From: Maylandia zebra
Lineage: Eukaryota > Chordata > Actinopteri > Cichliformes > Cichlidae
NCBI RefSeq assembly: GCF_041146795.1
Contig: NC_135169.1
Location: 11,989,585 to 12,053,584 of the forward strand
Length of the DNA stretch: 64,000 bases
Reading direction: 5' to 3'
Shown here piece by piece: positions 57,961 to 64,000 of the stretch (the first letter of the stretch is position 1; each line of letters starts with the position of its first letter). The notes below the pieces were generated by a model, which was given only the letters and a program-made list of their open reading frames with translations, did no database searches and was not told where the DNA came from. Made by a program: the position numbers and the translations under genes.

Positions 57961-58210
57961 TGACTAAAAACCAGATCATACGATGCTTTAACTTATAAAA
58001 GGTAGCTGGCGATTGTACACATGTAAACCAAGGGCATTTTGGGATAATGTAGAAAAAGATAAAGCTAGCGAAAGCCAACGCAAAGCTGGCAGAGTTGATG
58101 GATGCAATGTCAACAGAAATGTTGCCGTGCATACTGCTGGCGCCATCTTTTATGTAAGTAAGCAAGCATGCCATGAAATGCTGGAAGGGTACAAATACCT
58201 GGGTGTTCAC

Positions 58211-59045
58211 TAGTGATGGGATTTCCGGTTCTTTTTAGAGAACCGGTCTTTCGGCTCCGAACCGGCTCTTCAGGTTGTTTTGTTGCGTTAATTAATGTAT
58301 TATTAACAATAATATAAAATTATGCACAAAAGGAATTACTAATGTAAAAAAAAAGTGGTTTTATTTATATATGTTTATATATAAATATATACGGTGGCTC
58401 CAAAACACATTTCTAGCGTTAACTGAACTTCAAAACAGAGCTACCCTAGATCACTTAAATTACACAATTGAAAGCATATGTGTATTGTTTGTGTATTTAT
58501 ACACAAGCACTCATATATATTCAAATAATTTAAAAAAAAATGTTAATTTACCTGTTACTACCACACACCAAATCCAGTCGTTGGTACTTGCTGGCTTGTG
58601 TAGCCTCTAGGTAAAGAAAAAGCTCAACACTGTGCCTAGCATCCTGGAGCACTTCTGTTGTGTTTTGTACGTGTTTTGGAGTTTTTACGTGGTTCTGAGT
58701 CTTGATGTGTTTTGAAGTTTGTGCGTGCTGCTTTGTCTGTAGGGGCCACCGTAAATACACTTTTATTTATTCACTCCACATAAAATGTAATAAATAAATC
58801 ATATAATACAAAAACCAACTAGTCACATTTCAACTTTTAACTATTTAAATTTTCAGCTTTTTCCTTTTAAACAAATTTAACAACACAAAACACTGCAAAT
58901 CACAAAACAATTAAATATAAATTAAAATATGAAAACAAAAAGAACATGCATATTCTCTGTCATATGAACCTGCATGTATAAACTTTCTGAATCCTTTATC
59001 ATCTGCAACTGAAAATAGTTGTGGATGATTACTATACCTTTCTAA
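58211..59045 (-). pseudogene. hAT relic with transposase fragment
   Basis: Left end tagtgatgggatttccggtt with an inner palindrome (ccggttctttttagagaaccgg, 58226-58247). The right end was not found, so it may be truncated near 59045. The minus strand at about 59035-58955 reads HPQLFSVADDKGFRKFIHAG, the hAT motif (FSIVED.GFR.L) just before the catalytic core. A MITE is nested inside. Confidence 0.65.
58391..58752. mobile_element. Nested MITE with acggtggc ends
   Basis: Starts acggtggctcc and ends ggggccaccgt. Inner inverted words (ccaaaacacat / gtgttttgg) support a fold. No coding potential; flanks are AT-rich. Confidence 0.6.
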
Positions 59046-59084
59046 TGTACGGAGCCCCGCAGGGGACATGGGAGAAAAAAAAAT

Positions 59085-59200
59085 TAAGACGGACTTTTGC
59101 GAGATTTCGCAAAACTATCTCGGGATCTCGCAAAAGTTTTGCAAGATCTCGCAAAACAAACTCGGGATCTCGCAAAACTTTTGCGAGATTTCGCAAAAGT
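59085..59200. repeat. Cluster of gcgagat/atctcgc palindromic units
   Basis: Several copies of ttttgcgagatttcgcaaaa-like units in both orientations (tttgcgagatttcgcaaaac, gggatctcgcaaaagttttg, aagatctcgcaaaacaaact). Each unit is itself nearly palindromic. Confidence 0.85.
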
Positions 59201-59210
59201 TTTAGCTGCA

Positions 59211-59243
59211 GACCTCCCGTTAGCTTCGAGCTAACGGGAGGTC
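59211..59243. repeat. Perfect 15-bp hairpin, tcg loop
   Basis: gacctcccgttagct, tcg, agctaacgggaggtc. Directly follows the palindromic cluster and precedes the provirus LTR by about 130 bases. Confidence 0.95.
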
Positions 59244-59372
59244 GAGACCTACTACAGCCGGGAGTGAAGGAAAAAAATGTCCATCCCGGTTTTCCCTCCA
59301 AGGCACGAGCGATAAGCAGAGTTCTGTCCTTTCCTTCTAAGATTCCTAATTATTTAAAGTAACACTCAGGTA

Positions 59373-59923
59373 TGCCATTCAGCGTGTTAGTACGAGCTCG
59401 GGAGCAGCTTGGGAGAACAAGAAAACAGAGACTGCTTTAGGTTGCCTTCCCAATCGACTCAAAGGTTTATTAAGTATACAACAGCTTATATAGAGGAAAA
59501 AAAGGTTCGTGTGTCAGCAAGTTCCGGTACAGACCAAATAAGGAAACGTCTTCCTGCCTTGTGAGCAAAGAAGTATCCTGTGTGTAGTTTATCAGTTCAG
59601 CTACAATTTATGATCATCCCAGCAAAATACACTCCTAGACATAGAATACAGAGTTCTTTCATTAGTGAATTCTGAAACAAACCACCTGGCCTTTAACGAG
59701 CCTTTTTCTAAGAGATAAAGAAAAAGGGAGGATGGGAGTAAGGAAGTGGTCTCGTCTCTGTGGTATTTTCGACCTTGGGGTACCAGCTTGTGAGTCTTAC
59801 ACATTAATTCTTGGGTCACAGAGAAAGAGAAAAACAACTAGTAGATGGGCCTTATTGAGTAACAGTTTTCACTACAAAGCAATATCCTGTAAATGCTAAC
59901 CGTGGTATCAAAATATCACAACA
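59373..59923 (-). repeat. Provirus LTR
   Basis: On the minus strand it begins TGTTGTGATATT at 59923 and ends GGCA at 59373, with TG...CA ends, about 551 bp. Just upstream (59924-59940) is a purine run aaaaggagagaac that fits a polypurine tract. AATAAA lies at 59466-59471 (inverse), leaving about 95 bp of R-U5. The other LTR is beyond the window, so the identity of the pair and target duplication cannot be checked. Confidence 0.8.
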
Positions 59924-60095
59924 GTTCTCTCCTTTTATCATGAAATGATAACATAGTATAAAGACAGAATGTAATAACATAATATAAAGACAAATCATAA
60001 ACATAAAACAAATCATAACTGTAACTGGTCCTTCGAGCAAGCTTAATATCAAAAATTCCGAGAGCGTATACATGGTATCACACAATGGACAATAA

Positions 60096-61409
60096 TCATC
60101 GAAAACATGCTGCAACGGTTACAAAGGCTACAATTAGTTTCTTCCATTTTCCAAACGTGTCCTGTAGCCACTTATCTAGCCACTGACCGTGACCTGTATC
60201 GGCAATTAGTTCTATCTGCAATGCTTCAAGTTTATTCATAGCTTGTGTGAATGGACCGTTAGGAGCGGTATTATTGGGAATGAAAGTACAGCATACATCA
60301 ACGGTTACTAGACCACAGGTACCGGTCCAATTAACAGGTAGAGCTAATCTAAGAGTATTATTGCACATCCAATAAGCATGTGGGATTGCTCTAGTTAGGC
60401 GCGTGACCATGTGTGATTTAACTAACTCCCCCCAGTCAGTGTCATTTAATACACCCTCTGGGGGAACAATGATCGATTCTCCGCTCGAACTTGAACTGTG
60501 TGTGTGTTCCTCCAGATATGATACGACTTCAGCCACAGAGACAGCTAGCCATGTCTCATTACAGCGTGCACCTGGGGAGTCAGAGAAGAATGTATAGTTA
60601 TCCTTTGTATAATCTATGTGTGTGTCTGGGCCAGTTAACTTTAGTCTGCGCAGACATATCATACTAGTATTAAAATGGAGAGGGATCTGTCCTAAGGGCA
60701 GTGAGGGTTTTAACCTATTCTTAGGGCGTTTCATTGGGGCGCAGGTCCCTGCGGTGTCATTAGATAACTTCAATAATTCGCCTAATGGAGTCTCAGGGTT
60801 AGTTGGTGTGTGTGTGTGTCTAAGTAGGCAGTCGAGAGGGCTCAGAGTCAACTGTAAAGTGTCTTTAAGGAGAGCATTATCTCCACCAATTTTCTCTAGT
60901 CCCTCAGTGAGGGGGAAACCGGATATGGGGTATCCTACTATTACCTGTTCTGGATTAGCCTTTGAACAGACATAACAGTTACTGTTTCCTAAATCACGAG
61001 CGGCTGTTTTGGCATTTTCATACCAGGCGTTAGCTCCTGCTCTAGAGGGTGCATAAAATGGTTTATTAGTGGCGTCTATGTTGTCATTTACTGATTTTAG
61101 GGAACGTAATGAGTGCATTAAGTAGGTGTCTTGCAAAATGGAGCATGAGGTATCGTCAGCAAAATATGACCTGCAGAAATGTGAACATGGTTGCAGTCTA
61201 CAATACAAAATAGCAAAGAGAAATCCTAAGGTTAATGCGATAGATATGATAAATAACCTAAATATATAAGAAAAACAGTTCTTCAGTCGTCTCCTGGCCT
61301 GGTCCCAGGTTCGAGAGACACAGAATAAGCGTCGTGTGATGACAATGGGCATTTCATTTTCTCCATTATCAGGATGGAATGAGTCTAGCTTTATCAGGTT
61401 AGACATCAT
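60096..61409 (-). CDS. Retroviral envelope glycoprotein, C-terminus cut
   Basis: 437 codons. The env protein would mediate fusion with host cells. Visible parts: about 44 residues before a hydrophobic segment (FRLFIISIALTLGFLFAILY, about 49-68), then an ectodomain with many N-x-S/T sites and Cys; the transmembrane subunit shows WTGTCGLVTVDVCC (C-x7-CC) and CTFIPNNTAPNG, then heptad-like residues and WLDKWLQDTFGKWKKLI. The frame ends about residue 437, inside what should be the membrane anchor; anchor-like sequence is present only in another frame. So it is probably inactive. Unusually long stop-free frame for such a decayed provirus. Confidence 0.8.
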   Translation of the reverse strand: MMSNLIKLDSFHPDNGENEMPIVITRRLFCVSRTWDQARRRLKNCFSYIFRLFIISIALTLGFLFAILYCRLQPCSHFCRSYFADDTSCSILQDTYLMHSLRSLKSVNDNIDATNKPFYAPSRAGANAWYENAKTAARDLGNSNCYVCSKANPEQVIVGYPISGFPLTEGLEKIGGDNALLKDTLQLTLSPLDCLLRHTHTPTNPETPLGELLKLSNDTAGTCAPMKRPKNRLKPSLPLGQIPLHFNTSMICLRRLKLTGPDTHIDYTKDNYTFFSDSPGARCNETWLAVSVAEVVSYLEEHTHSSSSSGESIIVPPEGVLNDTDWGELVKSHMVTRLTRAIPHAYWMCNNTLRLALPVNWTGTCGLVTVDVCCTFIPNNTAPNGPFTQAMNKLEALQIELIADTGHGQWLDKWLQDTFGKWKKLIVAFVTVAACFR

Positions 61410-61902
61410 GTGGTACTTCCGGCTTTCTGTTCCTGCTGGATGTTTGAGTACCTTGTTGTTGTTCTTTCAGACGTTGTGTGTTAATCAGTGATTGCGTGTG
61501 TGTATGTACATTGGATCCGGGCGCTGGCTCGCCTGAGATGTCATCTACCCGTGTGTTTATTTGCTCTGGTTCCGGGCGTTGGCCCGCCGGAGATGTCATC
61601 TGCTTGATCCGACGCCTGAGATGGTCCGATTGGGCTGGTCTTAACCCTGCTGGCATGAATCCACTGAGGTTGTCCGTCTGTGAGGATGCTGGTTCTTCGT
61701 CACTGCCAGTACAGTCTGGGGCTGGAACACGCGCGGCCTCCCAGAGTGTCCTTGGTTTTAGCAACTTCTCCAACACGCATCTCCTTGTTTCCACTGGTGG
61801 AACTGTGGAGGGGAAAGGCTGAGAGAGACAAACTTTCTGATAGTTATTATTCAGTGTTTCTACCAGGTTGTGAACATCAGTGGACAATGCAATATACATC
61901 AC
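61399..61902 (-). CDS. Unnamed ORF between integrase and env
   Basis: 167 codons, overlapping the env start by 11 bases in another frame. Pro/Gln/Arg-rich; two related pieces, AGQRPEPEQINTRVDD and SGEPAPGSNVHTH, come from a short nucleotide repeat at 61520-61610 (gggcgctggctcgcc / gggcgttggcccgcc). I do not recognise it. It could be an accessory or leader protein, or an accidental frame. Similar length to env leader ORFs in other complex retroviruses, but that is only a guess. Confidence 0.4.
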   Translation of the reverse strand: MMYIALSTDVHNLVETLNNNYQKVCLSQPFPSTVPPVETRRCVLEKLLKPRTLWEAARVPAPDCTGSDEEPASSQTDNLSGFMPAGLRPAQSDHLRRRIKQMTSPAGQRPEPEQINTRVDDISGEPAPGSNVHTHTQSLINTQRLKEQQQGTQTSSRNRKPEVPHDV

Positions 61903-62500
61903 CTTCTACTAGCGGTGCCCCTCTGGAAGCTGACCATGGTGTTGGAAATAGTCTTATTTCAAATGGAAATAATTTGGTTACTGCAGATGGAGTCATTCTA
62001 ATCTCACAGAGGACTTGAGGAAGTAATTTGACCCAGGTCATTAAAGTTTTAGCACACTTTTGAATTACTTCTAATGTGAATGAAGATCCTCTATCACTGT
62101 TAATTTGGTGAGGTATTCCGAATCTGGGTATTATTTCATTGCTCAACTTTTGACAGACTACTTCTGCAGTTTCTTTTGAGGTTGGATAAGCTTCTACTCA
62201 TTTACTAAATTGATCCACTATTACCAGTAAGTACTTGATGCTTCCTTGTGCTGGCATATGTGTAAAATCAATTTGTAATGTATGAAATGGAAAATCTGGT
62301 TGTGGTAAATGCTGATGTTTTGCTTTTGATTTTCCTACATTAGTTCGTGCACATGTTAGACAGGTTGCTAATATGCTTTTACTGCATGTGATGTTTTCTC
62401 AATTACAAATCTTGATTTTATTGCCCCTATTACCCCTCTTTGTCCGACATGACTCACACAGTGAAAATGTCGGGCAAGGACTGGCATCAGGGAATATGGG
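61877..62500 (-). pseudogene. Retroviral integrase
   Basis: Minus-strand pieces: QIDFTHMPAQGSIKYLLVIV (first catalytic D, about 62275-62215), VDQFSK, a TGA stop (62198-62200) where a Trp is usual, VEAYPTSKETAEVV, then GIPHQINSDRGSSFTLEVI (second catalytic D, about 62110). The frame continues to 61877. Inactivated by the stop. Confidence 0.8.
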
Positions 62501-62507
62501 AGGGCAA

Positions 62508-62723
62508 TCAAACCCTTAAGATTTTGTATAAGCCATCTCTGTCATCTAAGGTACAGTCATTATTCTCCCAATAGGTGTAATCACATGCAGAGGCTTGCTC
62601 TTGTATGAATTTTAAATCAACATTTGTGTCTAAATAGTCTGGGAGTTTAACAAGTGGCAGCTGTACGGGCACAGATAATACTTCCTGCGGAGGTGGGAGC
62701 TGCCTTGCAGCCTTGGCAGTCAC
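62508..62723 (-). pseudogene. Pol segment between RNase H and integrase
   Basis: A 71-codon frame, TAKAARQLPPPQEVLSVPVQ followed by LPLVKLPDYLDTNVDLKFIQ, at the place of the RNase H end and the integrase N-terminal zinc-binding domain. No HHCC motif can be read in this frame. Confidence 0.5.
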
Positions 62724-62854
62724 GTCTGCTAAGGCATTACCTGTTGCTTCGTCTGTGTCAGCTGTACTGTGTCCTTTCGTTTTTTACAACTGCAACGGCC
62801 GATGGTAGCTGTATAGCCTGAAAAAGTCTTTGAACAAAATCAGAATTTAGCAAT

Positions 62855-63256
62855 TTATTTTCCATCAGCAGATCTAAATCCTCTCTGTCTCCACAATGTG
62901 CCAAAGTCATGCACAACGCCAAATGCATAGCGGCTGTCTGTGTAAATCGTCACATGCTTATCCACATGGAGCTCACAGGCGCGTATTAAAGCCATGAGCT
63001 CTGCTTTTTGTGCTGAGTGAAATGGTAATGAGTGAGCCTCTAGTATGATGTCAGGCACTGTTACCACTGAATAGCCACAAAGAAATGAGTTGTCACTCGG
63101 CCTTGAACAGGACCCGTCCACATAAACCGTGGCTGAGTCTGGGATAGGTGTTTGCTCTAAATCTGGACGTGGTGCTGTGGATTCCTGTATACGTGTCATG
63201 CAGTCATGATCATCAAGCCTGTCTGAGCCATCCTGTCGGTCAGAAGAACACAGCAT
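62855..63256 (-). pseudogene. Retroviral RNase H
   Basis: VYVDGSCSRPSDNSFLCGYS (first catalytic D), KAELMALIRACEL (E), YTDSRYAFGVVHDFGTLWRQ (second D). The set is typical of gamma-like retroviruses. The frame starts and ends inside pol and is separated from RT by frameshifts. Confidence 0.82.
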
Positions 63257-63439
63257 AGGATCAATAAATGTGCTGGCGAATCAGGTGTGCTGCTCGCTTT
63301 TATAGTGAGATTTGCATATGTTGTGTAGTTATGTTTGCTAGAATGGTCGTGACCTGGTGATTGGTGTGTAGAATAGTGTCATGTGAGAGTGTGAGCTTCT
63401 CGCAGTCCCTTATCATGATAGAGCAAGCTGCTACTGCCC

Positions 63440-64000
63440 TCAGGCAGGCCGGCATTCCCTGAACAACCACGGACAGCACCTTTGAGTGGCGGAGATCAGC
63501 ACTCCCTTTAATGCATTGAAAGAGGCAGTCATTTCTGTGGACCACAGTATTCGAGGAGGCTTGTCTTTTTTACAACAGTCACGCAGAATGTGGTCATGAA
63601 AAGAACAGTCTGGTATCCACTGTCTGCAATAGTTCACCATGCCCAGGAAGGACAACATTTCCTTCTGTGTAGTGGGACGAGGGACGGAGGTCACAGCTTT
63701 GACCCTGTCTGCAGTCATGGAACGTTTTCCGTGAGACAGTGTGAATCCCAAATATTGAACAGAAGTCTGACAGTACTGCATTTTCTTTGCTGATGCTTTG
63801 TGGCCAGTCTTTTGGAGGTGCTGGAGAAGCATGTGTGTAGCAGTTTGACATAGTTTTTCACTTTCAGCACAGAGGAGGAGGTCATCCACATGTGGATCAG
63901 GGTGCAGCCCTGGAGGAGTGAAGCACCATTGAGAAAGCAGCAGGGCTGTCTATCATGCCTTGGGGCAAACGAGTCCAAGTGTACTGCTTATTTCTATGTG
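63440..64000 (-). pseudogene. Retroviral reverse transcriptase, C-terminal part
   Basis: MDDLLLCAESEKLCQTATHM (the Y/V-x-D-D region; the first position reads M here), KKMQYCQTSVQYLGFTLS, TADRVKAVTSVPRPTTQKEM and LSFLGMVNYCRQWIPDCS. The frame changes near 63890; an overlapping frame (63978-63715) carries the N-terminal side. Continues beyond the window. Confidence 0.82.

Larger units (their letters stand above)
59373..64000 (-). mobile_element. Endogenous retrovirus, 3' half (runs off the window)
   Basis: On the minus strand, in order: RT (about 64000-63440), RNase H (63256-62855), integrase (about 62500-61900), an unnamed ORF (61902-61399), env (61409-60096), polypurine tract, LTR (59923-59373). 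Gene order and the env type fit a fish gamma/epsilon-like retrovirus. All pol parts have stops or frameshifts, so it is an old germ-line copy, not an active virus. Gag and the 5' LTR lie to the right of 64000. Confidence 0.85.

Noticed and set aside
58226-58247. Inverted ccggttc...gaaccgg as a regulatory operator
   Set aside because: It is next to a hAT end and better explained as a subterminal repeat of that element.

Overview
The window looks like accessory DNA from a ray-finned fish, most likely a percomorph and possibly a cichlid. The evidence is spliced genes with teleost-style immunoglobulin receptors and a dense mix of fish-type transposons (Penelope with GIY-YIG, DIRS, L2, RTE, L1/Tx1, restriction-endonuclease LINE, hAT, Tc1, an endogenous retrovirus). 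This is recognition from the sequence only; no database search was possible.

Two host immune-receptor loci are visible. On the + strand (17095-18144) is a small SLAM/CD2-like receptor: signal exon, V-like exon and C2-like exon, with an in-frame stop close to the end of the C2 exon. On the - strand (about 54929 down to 34083) is an Fc-receptor-like/CD22-like gene: two signal-peptide exons, a broken first Ig exon, five intact Ig exons, a transmembrane exon and six small cytoplasmic exons. Every junction phase agrees, but the gene is spread over 21 kb. A DIRS element lies in one intron and a 3.6 kb long-inverted-repeat element splits the first Ig exon.

Layout. 0-5 kb: locally duplicated sequence and GC-rich repeat. 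5-8 kb: a Penelope 3' part next to a hAT relic carrying a nested MITE. 7.9-11.4 kb: a hAT element with an 8 bp target duplication and another hAT nested inside. 11.5-15.8 kb: a direct-repeat unit, a small hAT MITE, a Tc1 relic and a 200-bp-TIR element. 16.3-18.1 kb: RTE fragment, then the SLAM-like gene. 20-25.3 kb: two restriction-endonuclease LINE copies in divergent orientation around long (TA)n arrays, with a hAT copy between them. 25.5-33.8 kb: an L1/Tx1 LINE broken by a 5.93 kb TA-flanked inverted-repeat element and by a hAT MITE. 34-55 kb: the Fc-receptor-like gene and its insertions, including DIRS at 42.3-48.4 kb. 55.9-57.8 kb: L2 LINE. 58.2-59.2 kb: hAT relic and palindromes. 59.4 kb to the end: a decayed provirus on the - strand (LTR, env, integrase, RNase H, RT) running off the window.

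The most unusual object is the 26219-32148 unit. It has TA target duplications and short inverted ends, and inside it are host-style spliced exons of a gene rather than a visible transposase of its own; a hAT relic is nested within it. Also notable are the very long, repeat-bearing inverted ends of the 49306-52946 element, and three unrelated units that share the same plan of ~65-bp direct repeats ending in CACAG-type sequence.
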